Shown here piece after piece: positions 1 to 7,800 of a stretch of 45,648 nt of DNA. Each line of letters opens with the position of its first letter. Position 1 is the first letter of the stretch. Position numbers and translations under genes: made by a program. The notes under the pieces were generated by a model, which worked only from the letters and a program-made list of their open reading frames with translations, had not been told where the DNA came from and searched no databases. Source of the DNA: a bacterium (GTDB taxonomy: Bacteria; Bacillota_I; Bacilli_A; RF39; UBA660); the NCBI GenBank assembly GCA_029007115.1, contig JAQXHG010000043.1, forward strand, positions 1 through 45,648. Direction: 5' to 3'.

Positions 1-383
1 CCATCTTTAATATCTTCTTTTTTTAATGAATTAATATCTTCTACATCATTTAACATTATATAATATGATTTATTTCCTACTGCTATCTTCTCTACTTTTC
101 CTTCACTATTCAATATTACACAATAATCTAAATCACTTACATTTATATCTAGTTTAGAGTCATCTTTTGAACTTATTGTAGTTATAGTATTGCCTTTCAT
201 TGATTCACTCAAATACTTCTTTTTTGTTTCATTAAATATTGTTTTTACTTCTGTTAAGAATGTATCTTTTTTTGAACTATTAAACAATTTTAATACATTT
301 GGCATTGCGATAATAACTAATATTGCTAGTATTGCAATTACTGCTAATAACTCTACCAATGTAAATCCTTTTTTATTTTTCAT
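1..383 (-). CDS. Type IV pilin-like protein, prepilin N-terminal motif (3' end cut off)
   Basis: The reading frame runs off the left edge, so only the first 127 codons are visible. It opens MKNKKGFTLVELLAVIAILA, a class III (prepilin) signal: basic leader, cleavage before Phe, Glu at mature position 5, then a long hydrophobic helix. Such proteins are processed by a prepilin peptidase and form pilus or pseudopilus fibres. No assembly ATPase, platform protein or peptidase is in the window. The start has a good ribosome site (GAGGTG at 391-396) and a promoter upstream. The body after the helix (KKDTFLTE..., later MKGN) closely resembles the pilin at 44873-45427, so the two are paralogues. Confidence 0.8.
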   Translation of the reverse strand, partial: MKNKKGFTLVELLAVIAILAILVIIAMPNVLKLFNSSKKDTFLTEVKTIFNETKKKYLSESMKGNTITTISSKDDSKLDINVSDLDYCVILNSEGKVEKIAVGNKSYYIMLNDVEDINSLKKEDIKD

Positions 384-408
384 ATTTAAACACCTCATAT
401 TCTAACTA

Positions 409-438
409 ATTATATACATATATAAATTTTATAGTCAA
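409..438 (-). promoter_or_regulatory. Sigma-A type promoter of the left pilin gene
   Basis: On the minus strand TTGACT (438-433) and TATAAT (414-409) are separated by 18 bases and lie just upstream of the GAGGTG ribosome site of the pilin gene. Confidence 0.6.
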
Positions 439-472
439 CATATTTAGTTTAAAAAACTTTATATAAAAATTA

Positions 473-1564
473 TTATTTCCTTATTAATCTTTTTTGTTTG
501 CTTGCTAAACTCTTATTAGTATAATCACTATTATCACTAACAGTTGAAACTATTTGTATATATTTAGGAATTTTAACGCTTGATGATGTATTTATTTCAA
601 GTAAACCATATTCTTCATTATCATCAAAGATGTCTAAATTAAAATATTCTTCATCATAAGTGAAGAAATATCTCATTTTGTTTATTTCGTTTAAATTATT
701 ATCTTTAAACTCTAATAAATTATTATATTCTTGTTCACTAATTTTTTTCTCACTTATTATAGATTTTGTTCCATCTTCTAAAGTTTTAAATATGCTATAG
801 TAATAACTAGTTTCATCTTCAAATTCTATTTTTCTAAGTCTTTTTTCTATATTTAAACCACTTAATAAATATGTTTGCTTAATTCTTTGTACTCTTGAAT
901 TATTAATTATATAATTAATATCACTATCTTTTAATGAAATTAAATATTTTTCTTGTTTTTTTATTTGTTGTTTTTCTAATAATTCATTTATTATATTTAA
1001 TACTTCGTTTATTTTATCAAACATAGTTGATTTTGGACCTACTATTTTTAATTTTTTATGTCCCATCCAAGTATCCAATGTTTTATTGCCTAGTTCTAAT
1101 GCATCATTTACATTTTCACTTCTTGCTTTATTATTTTCTGTTGTATAAAAATCTATACTACTTTTAAGTACTATTACTGCATCATATCTATTTAATAAAT
1201 CAGATTTTGTTTTATCATTTAATACTCTATCAATTAATATACTACTCTCATCATCATTCATATAAGCAAAATTATCATTAGTTTCTCTATCAAATATAAT
1301 TATAACATCTTTTCCTAATTTATTAGCTGCATCAATATAAATATCTTCTTTTAATAATTGAAGTTTCATTACATATTCTTGAAAGTCTATTAAACTAACA
1401 CAATTATTTCCAAAACATTTAATGCCACCATTTATTAATTCACTAGCTGTTTCACTAACAAATAATACTTGATATCCTTGGATAGTAAAATGCTTAATTA
1501 TTCCATCTTTAACACTTGTTTTTCCAGATCCTGGTCCACCAGTTAATACAATTTTATATACCAT
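473..1564 (-). CDS. P-loop NTPase (AAA_28/NadR-like) fused to a CYTH-like domain
   Basis: The N-terminal half is a P-loop NTPase with Walker A GGPGSGKT (residues 9-16) and a later hydrophobic strand ending in a D-R pair (VIIIFDRE). The C-terminal half, about residues 205-345, looks like a CYTH/triphosphate-tunnel fold (EKYLISL..., RYFFTYDEEYFNLDIF). In CYTH enzymes the first strand carries ExExK; here that place reads KKQEK, so the acidic pair seems lost and the tunnel may not be catalytic. The ATG directly follows the stop of the phosphatase gene (no spacer), with AGGAG inside the end of that gene, so the two are translationally linked. Substrate unknown. Domain calls are from motif reading. 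Confidence 0.7.
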   Translation of the reverse strand: MVYKIVLTGGPGSGKTSVKDGIIKHFTIQGYQVLFVSETASELINGGIKCFGNNCVSLIDFQEYVMKLQLLKEDIYIDAANKLGKDVIIIFDRETNDNFAYMNDDESSILIDRVLNDKTKSDLLNRYDAVIVLKSSIDFYTTENNKARSENVNDALELGNKTLDTWMGHKKLKIVGPKSTMFDKINEVLNIINELLEKQQIKKQEKYLISLKDSDINYIINNSRVQRIKQTYLLSGLNIEKRLRKIEFEDETSYYYSIFKTLEDGTKSIISEKKISEQEYNNLLEFKDNNLNEINKMRYFFTYDEEYFNLDIFDDNEEYGLLEINTSSSVKIPKYIQIVSTVSDNSDYTNKSLASKQKRLIRK

Positions 1565-2122
1565 TTATTTTATTCTCCTAATTCTATTTAATGATTTATT
1601 AAGTTCATGAACAGAAGCCGTACTAACATCAAATCTATTTTTGTTCATATCAAGTTCTATATTATTAAGTAAATAATAAATCATATTAATAACTCCTCTA
1701 TGAGTAATAATTAAAGTATCATCTTCTAGATTATATATATATGGTAATAATTCTTTAATTCTATTATATAAGTCTTTTAAAGACTCACCATTTGGATAAA
1801 CATCTATAGGTGTTGGATTATCAAAATATGAAGGATATTCTTTTATAGCTGTTTCTTTTAGCATACCATTTAAATCTCCCTTAGTTTGTTCTCTTAAAAA
1901 CATTGTATATTCTAAAGGAGCATCTAAGTAATTTGATACAATAAATGATGTTTGTTTAGCTCTTGTTATATCACTAGATAATATTCTTTTAATATCAAGA
2001 TTTTCTTTTAACCACCTAGCAGTGTTTTCTACTTCCTTTATCCCAATAGGTGTAATATTAACATCACTCCATCCCCCAATATAATTTTCATCATCTTGAC
2101 CATGTCTCATTAAATAAATCAT
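1565..2122 (-). CDS. Histidine phosphatase family protein (phosphoglycerate mutase-like)
   Basis: The 185-residue protein starts MIYLMRHGQDDEN; RHG with His7 is the phospho-acceptor motif of the histidine phosphatase superfamily, and the second catalytic His is in LIITHRGVINM near the C terminus. The family includes phosphoglycerate mutases and many small-molecule phosphatases (cobalamin, fructose bisphosphate, sugar phosphates), so the substrate cannot be named. The start has a strong AGGAGGT site at 2127-2133 and its own promoter. It heads a two-gene unit with the P-loop/CYTH protein, which suggests a shared nucleotide or phosphate metabolite as substrate; that is an inference from position only. 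Confidence 0.85.
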   Translation of the reverse strand: MIYLMRHGQDDENYIGGWSDVNITPIGIKEVENTARWLKENLDIKRILSSDITRAKQTSFIVSNYLDAPLEYTMFLREQTKGDLNGMLKETAIKEYPSYFDNPTPIDVYPNGESLKDLYNRIKELLPYIYNLEDDTLIITHRGVINMIYYLLNNIELDMNKNRFDVSTASVHELNKSLNRIRRIK

Positions 2123-2147
2123 AAATACCTCCTAAGTTTACAATATA

Positions 2148-2175
2148 ATTATATGTGTTTTTGTACACTTGTTAA
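2148..2175 (-). promoter_or_regulatory. Promoter of the phosphatase/P-loop-CYTH pair
   Basis: Minus-strand TTAACA (2175-2170), 16-base spacer, TATAAT (2153-2148), about 15 bases before the AGGAGGT ribosome site. The spacer holds a short GTGT...ACAC inverted repeat. Confidence 0.5.
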
Positions 2176-2204
2176 TAAAGACTATTAATATTTATATTTA
2201 GTCA

Positions 2205-2230
2205 AATAAAAAAGTAGATTTCTCTACTTT
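2205..2230 (-). terminator. Rho-independent terminator after lepB
   Basis: Minus-strand hairpin AAAGTAGA-gaaa-TCTACTTT followed by TTTATTT. The ascending arm overlaps the lepB stop codon at 2224-2226. Confidence 0.75.
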
Positions 2231-2718
2231 ACAAATCCTATTTTATTAAATGGAAATAATCTTAAGGTAACTCTTCCAACTATATCTTCTTTACTAAAAT
2301 TTCCAAGTATTCTACTATCTTTTGATATGTCTCTATTATCACCTAAAACAAAGTATTCATCTTTTCCTGTCTTAACTTCAAAATCATTAGTATATTCAAA
2401 TTTAATATCAGTAACTAACTCTTTACCATTAATATATAATTTATTATTTTCATACTTAATAGTTTCTTCTGGAAGTCCTATTATTCTTTTAATAATTCTA
2501 TCATTATCTTCTTCATTATTAATTACAACAATATCTAGTCTTTCTATATCACTTAATTTATAAACCAATTTATTAATCATTACTAGTTGACCATCAGCAA
2601 GAGTATTATCCATACTATCTCCATCAACTATAGCTGGTGTTATAATAAATGTTCTAATTAATAATACAGTTATTATTATAATAATATAATCTTTTAATTC
2701 AAGTAATATTTTTTTCAT
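2224..2718 (-). CDS. lepB: Signal peptidase I
   Basis: This type I signal peptidase of 164 residues cleaves Sec and Tat signal peptides on the outer face of the membrane. It has one N-terminal membrane helix (residues 10-28), then the catalytic Ser35 in GDSM and the general-base Lys77 in IIKRIIGLP, plus the conserved LGDNRDISKDSR segment. Length is normal for the short Firmicute form (SipS-like). It lies downstream of rplS with a terminator-like hairpin between them, so it is probably expressed by readthrough from the rplS promoter. AAAGGA (2725-2730) serves as ribosome site. Confidence 0.95.
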   Translation of the reverse strand: MKKILLELKDYIIIIITVLLIRTFIITPAIVDGDSMDNTLADGQLVMINKLVYKLSDIERLDIVVINNEEDNDRIIKRIIGLPEETIKYENNKLYINGKELVTDIKFEYTNDFEVKTGKDEYFVLGDNRDISKDSRILGNFSKEDIVGRVTLRLFPFNKIGFVK

Positions 2719-2732
2719 TCTTTTGTCCTTTC

Positions 2733-2763
2733 ATAACAAAAAATTAGGCGTTAAACCTAATTT
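2733..2763 (-). terminator. Terminator or attenuator between rplS and lepB
   Basis: Minus-strand hairpin AAATTAGG-tttaacg-CCTAATTT followed by a short T run (TTTG). It overlaps the rplS stop codon and precedes the lepB ribosome site, so it would set the ratio of L19 to signal peptidase. Confidence 0.6.
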
Positions 2764-3095
2764 CTTTCTTTAATTTTGAAACTTCCAGTAAGATCTTTTA
2801 AGAAGTTAAGTTTTGCTCTTCTTACTTTACCTTTCTTAACTACTGTAATTTTATCAATTAGAGGACTATTTACAGGAAAAACTCTATTTATTCCTACATT
2901 TCCACTTTTCTTTCTTACAGTAAATGTTTCAGAAACACTTCCACCTTTACGAGCAGTAACTACACCTTCAAATGCTTGAATTCTCTCTCTCTTACCTTCT
3001 TTAATCTTAACATCAACTCTAACTGTATCTCCAACTTGAAAAGCAGGTACATTAGGATTGATACTCTTCTTATTGATTTTGTCGATTAAATTCAC
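2757..3095 (-). CDS. rplS: 50S ribosomal protein L19
   Basis: Ribosomal protein L19 of about 112 residues, at the 30S-50S interface. The sequence carries the family hallmarks VRVDVKIKEGKRERIQAFEGVV and VRKKSGNVGINRVFPVNSPLI. I place the start at the GTG at 3095: it follows AGGAGG (3103-3108) by seven bases and gives MNLIDKINKK, whereas an in-frame ATG at 3128 has no ribosome site and would lie inside the leader. The usual neighbour trmD is absent; lepB follows. It has its own promoter and a short structured leader. Confidence 0.95.
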   Translation of the reverse strand: MNLIDKINKKSINPNVPAFQVGDTVRVDVKIKEGKRERIQAFEGVVTARKGGSVSETFTVRKKSGNVGINRVFPVNSPLIDKITVVKKGKVRRAKLNFLKDLTGSFKIKERN

Positions 3096-3150
3096 GATAA
3101 TTCCTCCTTTTGTGCTTGATTTAATCATACATAAATGCAGCGGATTAAGC
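3096..3150 (-). ncRNA. Possible L19-type autoregulatory leader of rplS
   Basis: The rplS transcript should begin near 3150. Its roughly 55-base leader has a GC-rich patch (AATCCGCTGC) in otherwise very AT-rich DNA and a small hairpin TTAATC (3148-3143)/GATTAA (3126-3121) ahead of the ribosome site. Firmicutes are known to carry short L19 leaders at this place; membership here is inferred and not aligned. Confidence 0.3.
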
Positions 3151-3156
3151 GATATA

Positions 3157-3185
3157 ATAATAGCATAATTTTTAAGTTATATCAA
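3157..3185 (-). promoter_or_regulatory. Promoter of rplS
   Basis: Minus-strand TTGATA (3185-3180), 17-base spacer, TATTAT (3162-3157), located right after the stop codon of the preceding gene. Confidence 0.6.
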
Positions 3186-3190
3186 GTATT

Positions 3191-4192
3191 TTATCTATTA
3201 AAAGATAATTTCTTGAAATATTTTTTAATTCTATTATTATTTTCTCTTTTATATTTTTTTATTAAATATATAATTAGTTCTATTAATATAAATAATATTC
3301 CAAATAATATAAATAATATAGAATACTCTCTTAGATGATTTATTATATTTACAAGTGTTGTTTTTATAAAATCAATTATTATATCTGGTAATAATTCTAT
3401 ATTCAATTTTACTAATAATTTATTTATAGCATGAATCATTATACCACTAGATATAAATGTTAATCCTATCCATTTTAAACTTTTAATAAAACTTTTTCTT
3501 GTTATTACTATACCCATAACATACAAAATAAATAATAATATCAATAAGAAATCAATAATATTTATATAAAATAATTTAACAAAATATAATATATCTTTTA
3601 TATTAATATTATAATTTAAATTTAATAAGGAATTTAATTTATCACCTATACTTAATATCTTTTCTTCTATTTTAGGTAATTTTAATTTAATCTTATTCAG
3701 TATTTTTTCTTGATTCTCTTTAGTTAACATATCACTTTTAGGTATGTTTTTTTCTTGTAATTCTTCTACTATTGAACTCATATTTAATTCTAAGAAATTA
3801 TATATAGAATCCTTTGTAAATACTTTCTCATCTTTACCATTTAGTATATTATCTATTTTTTTATTTAATGATTCTTTAACATAATTATTTATAGGAGTAG
3901 ATGTAATAAATGCATCAATTGTTTCTTTTTCTATTCCAGAATCTATAAAATTGTCTTTAATAAAATTAATTTCATCAAATTCACTTGTATTAATAAGAAT
4001 GTTCATGATATCTATATTATTAACAATATTTTGTAATTCTTTTTCATTTAAAAATCCTTCACTTGCTTTTTTAATAGAAAAAATAACCATAATACTAAAT
4101 ACAACTAACATACATAAAAATGTAAGAATAGCCATTAATAGTTTTTTAATAAATGATATTATTTTGTATATATTCTTTTTCTTATCTTTCAT
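3191..4192 (-). CDS. Membrane protein of unknown function, coupled to the SEDS gene
   Basis: I do not recognise this 333-residue protein. It shows an N-terminal membrane helix (about 18-40), a hydrophilic alpha-helical region of about 165 residues that should face outward, and three further helices (about 207-230, 240-258, 290-311), ending in a basic cytoplasmic tail. No catalytic motif is evident. Its ATG overlaps the stop of the FtsW/RodA-like gene (ATGA, 4189-4192), so it is translationally coupled to a cell-wall polymerase. A role beside that enzyme is plausible but inferred from position only. Confidence 0.75.
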   Translation of the reverse strand: MKDKKKNIYKIISFIKKLLMAILTFLCMLVVFSIMVIFSIKKASEGFLNEKELQNIVNNIDIMNILINTSEFDEINFIKDNFIDSGIEKETIDAFITSTPINNYVKESLNKKIDNILNGKDEKVFTKDSIYNFLELNMSSIVEELQEKNIPKSDMLTKENQEKILNKIKLKLPKIEEKILSIGDKLNSLLNLNYNINIKDILYFVKLFYINIIDFLLILLFILYVMGIVITRKSFIKSLKWIGLTFISSGIMIHAINKLLVKLNIELLPDIIIDFIKTTLVNIINHLREYSILFILFGILFILIELIIYLIKKYKRENNNRIKKYFKKLSFNR

Positions 4193-5370
4193 TTTACTTC
4201 CTTATCTATTCTGCTTTCAATATTTATTCTTTGAACTACCGCTAAAGAACAAATAAGCGCAACGCAAAAACTACCACCATAACTTAAGAATGGAAGTGGT
4301 ACACCTGTAAGTGGAATTATTCCAAGTACTCCTCCCAAATTAATAAATACATGTAACATGAAGATAATACCTATTCCATAACATACTATTGAATTTTGTA
4401 ATTGTGTTGCATTAATAGCAGTTCTAAATATAAAATAAATCATTAACATATATGCTATTATTATTGCAGTACCACATAAATATCCTAATTCTTCTACTAC
4501 AATTGGAAATATAAAATCTGTATGACTTGCAGGTAAATATAAATATTTTTGTACTGAAGAACCTATACCACTACCTTTAAATCCACCATTGTTAATTGCA
4601 ATATAACCATTACATACCTGATATCCTGAGTTTTCTTCATATCTATCACATGGATTAGTATATATGAATCTATTTAATCTATAATCTTTTTCAAGTATCT
4701 CATCATCTATTACTAAATATAAAAATTTAAGAGTTAGTACACATAATACAAGTCCACAAGTAGCAATACATTTTAAAACTTTAACTGGTTTATCTTTATT
4801 TGGAATACTTATAAACACTAAAGCAAATAAAGCAAGCATTAATGCTGCACTACCAAAGTCTCCACCAGCTAAAATTAAAAGAGTACTTATACCACATAAA
4901 AATAATGGCCATAAAAAACCCCACTTTAATCTATTTTCTTTATTTATCCAACTATTATAATAAGAACCCATATACATAACTAAAAATACTTTTAAAAATT
5001 CTGCTGGTTGAAGATTAAATCCTAAAATATTTATAGATACTTCATTTACACCAGTTGAAAATAATTTATTTTTAGCATATATAAGTAATGTTGCTCCCAT
5101 GAATGCAAGTGATAAAAAAAGTGATATGGTTTTATAATATTTGGTTGGTATTTTTATTATAATTATTGAGGCAAGTAATGAAAATGCTATGAAAATCAAT
5201 TGTCTTTTAAAAAAGAAATAAGGACTATCATTTCCATATGTTAATACAGATGAGATACTAGATGCATCCAATATTAAAAAAGCGCCTCCTATTGCAAGTA
5301 TAAGTGTAAGTATTAAAATAGGCTTATTAAGATATTTAAATAAATTTACTTTTTTCTTACCTTTATTCAT
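4189..5370 (-). CDS. FtsW/RodA/SpoVE family peptidoglycan polymerase (SEDS)
   Basis: SEDS proteins polymerise lipid II into glycan strands in the membrane, working with a class B PBP. The protein has about ten hydrophobic helices and the family signature GVPLPFLSYGGS near the C terminus. FtsW-type versus RodA-type cannot be settled from sequence alone, and no PBP is adjacent. I choose the ATG at 5370 (MNKGKKKVNLFKYL) because a promoter places the transcription start at that codon and no ribosome site exists; in-frame starts at 5421 and 5433 would lie at or upstream of that promoter. The stop overlaps the next gene. Confidence 0.9.
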   Translation of the reverse strand: MNKGKKKVNLFKYLNKPILILTLILAIGGAFLILDASSISSVLTYGNDSPYFFFKRQLIFIAFSLLASIIIIKIPTKYYKTISLFLSLAFMGATLLIYAKNKLFSTGVNEVSINILGFNLQPAEFLKVFLVMYMGSYYNSWINKENRLKWGFLWPLFLCGISTLLILAGGDFGSAALMLALFALVFISIPNKDKPVKVLKCIATCGLVLCVLTLKFLYLVIDDEILEKDYRLNRFIYTNPCDRYEENSGYQVCNGYIAINNGGFKGSGIGSSVQKYLYLPASHTDFIFPIVVEELGYLCGTAIIIAYMLMIYFIFRTAINATQLQNSIVCYGIGIIFMLHVFINLGGVLGIIPLTGVPLPFLSYGGSFCVALICSLAVVQRINIESRIDKEVK

Positions 5371-5377
5371 ATGATAT

Positions 5378-5406
5378 ATTATATAAAAAAATCTCATAAA
5401 TGTAAA
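5378..5406 (-). promoter_or_regulatory. Promoter of the SEDS gene, implying a leaderless mRNA
   Basis: Minus-strand TTTACA (5406-5401), 17-base spacer, TATAAT (5383-5378), then seven bases (ATATCAT) to the ATG at 5370. The A of ATG sits where transcription should start. No Shine-Dalgarno-like sequence lies in between. Confidence 0.6.
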
Positions 5407-5471
5407 TATTAGTTGTGTCATTAAATACACCAATTGTATAAAATAATATAGATAATAAGGAGGAAAATTCT

Positions 5472-5654
5472 ATGTATTATTATGGATATAATGGTGGATA
5501 TGCTAATAATGGCTATTATGGAAACAATGCTTGTTGCTATGGAAACATGGGATATAATTATGGATACGGTTATGGAGCGGCTATTATATTAGTATTATTC
5601 ATTTTATTAGTTATTATCTTTGGAGCAGGATTTTGGAATAACAATAATAACTAG
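5472..5654 (+). CDS. YjcZ-like tiny membrane protein
   Basis: A 60-residue protein with a Gly/Tyr/Asn-rich N-terminal half (MYYYGYNGGYANNGYYGNN...) and one hydrophobic helix, AAIILVLFILLVIIFGAGFW, ending in five Asn. This matches the pattern of the YjcZ/tiny-TM family found in Bacilli (hydrophobic core like ALIVVLFILLIIVGA), whose members are often labelled sporulation proteins, though function is poorly known. The ribosome site AAGGAGG (5458-5464) is excellent. It is divergent from the SEDS gene, is one of only two complete plus-strand proteins in the window, and ends at a strong bidirectional terminator. Weak promoter candidates lie inside the upstream gene's 5' region. Confidence 0.75.
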   Translation: MYYYGYNGGYANNGYYGNNACCYGNMGYNYGYGYGAAIILVLFILLVIIFGAGFWNNNNN

Positions 5655-5656
5655 TA

Positions 5657-5692
5657 AAAAAGAAGTTTCATCTTATTTGAAACTTCTTTTAT
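5657..5692. terminator. Bidirectional terminator between the YjcZ-like gene and the DHFR gene
   Basis: A perfect 13-bp stem: AAAAGAAGTTTCA (5658-5670) pairs with 5678-5690 across a 7-base loop. A/T runs flank both sides, so it can end the plus-strand small gene and the minus-strand thymidylate cassette. Confidence 0.85.
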
Positions 5693-6168
5693 TTTCTTTT
5701 ATATAAGACATATTTAAATTTAATATTATTTTCCTCATCACTTAATATTTCTTCACTATCCCATAAGCTATTATCAAATTCAGGAAAATATGCATCTGCA
5801 TCTAAACATTCTTCATCTATATGAGTTAAATACATCTTATTTGCATATGGTAAAAATAATTTATAAATAGATGCCCCTCCAATAATAAATATTTCTTCAT
5901 TACTATCTTTAAAATGTTCATTTAAACTATTAATATCATTAAATACTTCTACATCATTATTATCAATTGTACTTCTTGTTATTACAATATGATGTCTATT
6001 TGGTAACATTTTTGGAAGTGATTCAAAAGTTTTTCTTCCCATAATGATTGTATGACCAGTAGTCTTTTCTTTAAAAAATTTAAGATCTTTTTTTAATGAC
6101 CAAATTAAATTATTATCACGGCCTAATTCATTATTTTTGCCTATCGCTGCTATTATTGTATAATTCAT
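5689..6168 (-). CDS. folA: Dihydrofolate reductase
   Basis: Reduces dihydrofolate to tetrahydrofolate with NADPH, regenerating the folate used up by thymidylate synthase. The 159 residues are the normal bacterial length. Visible motifs are TIIAAIGKNNELG (N-terminal strand), the acidic catalytic residue Asp28 in WSLKKDLKFFK, the nucleotide-binding IIMGRKTFES, and IIGGASIYKLFLP. It is last in a tight thyA-linked cassette (7-base gap after thyA) and ends at the bidirectional terminator. Confidence 0.95.
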   Translation of the reverse strand: MNYTIIAAIGKNNELGRDNNLIWSLKKDLKFFKEKTTGHTIIMGRKTFESLPKMLPNRHHIVITRSTIDNNDVEVFNDINSLNEHFKDSNEEIFIIGGASIYKLFLPYANKMYLTHIDEECLDADAYFPEFDNSLWDSEEILSDEENNIKFKYVLYKRK

Positions 6169-6175
6169 ATTTCAC

Positions 6176-7078
6176 CTATTGTGCAATTGGAAATGATATT
6201 TTTCCATGATGCTTATAATTTAATACTTTAATATCTTTTAAATCACTAGAATTATCAAATTTATAAAAATCTTTTATTTCTGGATTTAACCATAATTCAG
6301 GAGCAGGTAAATCTTCTAATTCTTTACCTCTTTTTATTTGTTCTTTTATTCCCTCTATTTGATTAACATAAATATGAGCATCTTTAATACTCCAATATAA
6401 TTTTCCCGGTTTTAAACCACTTACTTGAGCAAGCATACAAAGAAGCACAGCATATTGAGTTACGTTAAATGGAAGTCCAAGAGGAACATCGCAACTTCTT
6501 TGATGAACCCAAGCATTTAATTTACCATCTGTAACATCCCATTCACTAGACCAAACACAAGATGGTAAAACGGCTGTATCCAAATGAGCATTTTGCCATA
6601 AACTAATAAGCATTCTTCTATCTTTAGGATTATTTTTTAACTTATCAAGTAAATTATCCATTTGTTTATATTCTTTTACTATCCAACCATAAGCAGTTCC
6701 AATTGTATGAGCATACTCTTTACCAAAATCTTTTTCAATATTTTGTTTTACAAGTTTCCCATTTTCATCAGGTAACATTTGAGTAGCTCTCCATTTACCA
6801 TCTTCATCTATTTCCCACTCATCCCAAATATGAACATTTCTTTCTTGAAGCCATCTAACATCATTACTTTGTACTTGATATATCCATAACATTTCAAGAA
6901 TTGCTTGTCTATAAAATAATTGCTTTGTTGTTAAAAAAGGAAATTCTTTTTCTAAATCAAACTCAAAATCATAAGCAGGTATTTTAATACTATTAATACC
7001 TGTTCTATTTTCAACCTCTACCCCTTCTTTTAATATTTTTTTACATAATTTTAAATATTCTTTATCCCATTTTGACAT
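6176..7078 (-). CDS. thyA: Thymidylate synthase
   Basis: Methylates dUMP to dTMP using methylene-tetrahydrofolate, yielding dihydrofolate for the adjacent reductase. The 300-residue protein has the N-terminal RTG phosphate loop (NRTGINS), the catalytic Cys174 in VLPSCVWSSEW, and the following QRSCDVPLGLPFN and DAHIYVNQIEG motifs. The residues around the Cys (LPSC-VW) differ from the common PPCH form, and the protein is longer than E. coli ThyA, but all core motifs are present. It sits between tmk and folA with gaps of 10 and 7 bases. Confidence 0.96.
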   Translation of the reverse strand: MSKWDKEYLKLCKKILKEGVEVENRTGINSIKIPAYDFEFDLEKEFPFLTTKQLFYRQAILEMLWIYQVQSNDVRWLQERNVHIWDEWEIDEDGKWRATQMLPDENGKLVKQNIEKDFGKEYAHTIGTAYGWIVKEYKQMDNLLDKLKNNPKDRRMLISLWQNAHLDTAVLPSCVWSSEWDVTDGKLNAWVHQRSCDVPLGLPFNVTQYAVLLCMLAQVSGLKPGKLYWSIKDAHIYVNQIEGIKEQIKRGKELEDLPAPELWLNPEIKDFYKFDNSSDLKDIKVLNYKHHGKISFPIAQ

Positions 7079-7088
7079 TTTAATCTCC

Positions 7089-7787
7089 TTAAATTTCTAA
7101 TTTATCTTCTATTATTTTTATAATTTCATTATTTATTTTTTCAATAGTCTTGATACTTTTAATATCCTTGTATTTACCATTCACACAATTTATATAATTC
7201 CAATTATATTTATTACAAACATATAAATATCCTTTTTCTGCATCTTTTAAATGTTTAGAACTCTTTTCATTATCATCAGTACATTCTCTATCTTTTCTAA
7301 GTTCAAATGAAGCTTTATAAGGCATATGTAAGAAAATAACCAAATCAGGTCTTGGAAGTTCACATAAATCAAATTCTAATGTTTCTATAAAATTAAGTAT
7401 TTTATCTTTTTCTTCATTACTCTTTGCCTTACACGCCTGATGACCCATATTAGAAGTAGTGTATCTATCAAGTAATATTATATCATTTTTATATAATTCT
7501 TTATTTATACTCTTTAAAAAATTATATCTTCTATCTGCTGCATAATATAAACTACTAACAAGTGGATCTACATTAACACTTGTCTCTTTAAAAAAAGATT
7601 CACAAATATCTGTTTTTCCTAAATAAGGTCCACCTACTATTTTTCCAGTAGGTGAATCATATACAGGAAATGAAAACTTTTTAACTTTTATATTTTTATG
7701 CTTAAAATATTTCATAAGCATATTACTTTGTGTTTCTTTACCAGAACCATCTGTTCCTTCTATTACTATTATTTTCGCTTTTTTCAT
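7089..7787 (-). CDS. tmk: Thymidylate kinase (dTMP kinase)
   Basis: Phosphorylates dTMP to dTDP, the step after thymidylate synthase. The P loop is EGTDGSGKETQ (residues 9-19), and the substrate-site motif DRYTTSNMGHQ follows a hydrophobic strand (IILLDRY). The 232 residues are slightly longer than typical. It is first in the tmk-thyA-folA order, so the cassette takes dUMP through to dTDP and recycles the cofactor. GGGAGA serves as ribosome site. The leader carries a terminator-like hairpin and a larger inverted repeat, which may control the whole cassette. Confidence 0.93.
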   Translation of the reverse strand: MKKAKIIVIEGTDGSGKETQSNMLMKYFKHKNIKVKKFSFPVYDSPTGKIVGGPYLGKTDICESFFKETSVNVDPLVSSLYYAADRRYNFLKSINKELYKNDIILLDRYTTSNMGHQACKAKSNEEKDKILNFIETLEFDLCELPRPDLVIFLHMPYKASFELRKDRECTDDNEKSSKHLKDAEKGYLYVCNKYNWNYINCVNGKYKDIKSIKTIEKINNEIIKIIEDKLEI

Positions 7788-7800
7788 ATAAATCTCCCAT

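Noticed and set aside
190..405. Plus-strand open frame over the left pilin
   Set aside because: It is the antisense of the prepilin gene, has no ribosome site and its protein has no recognisable feature.
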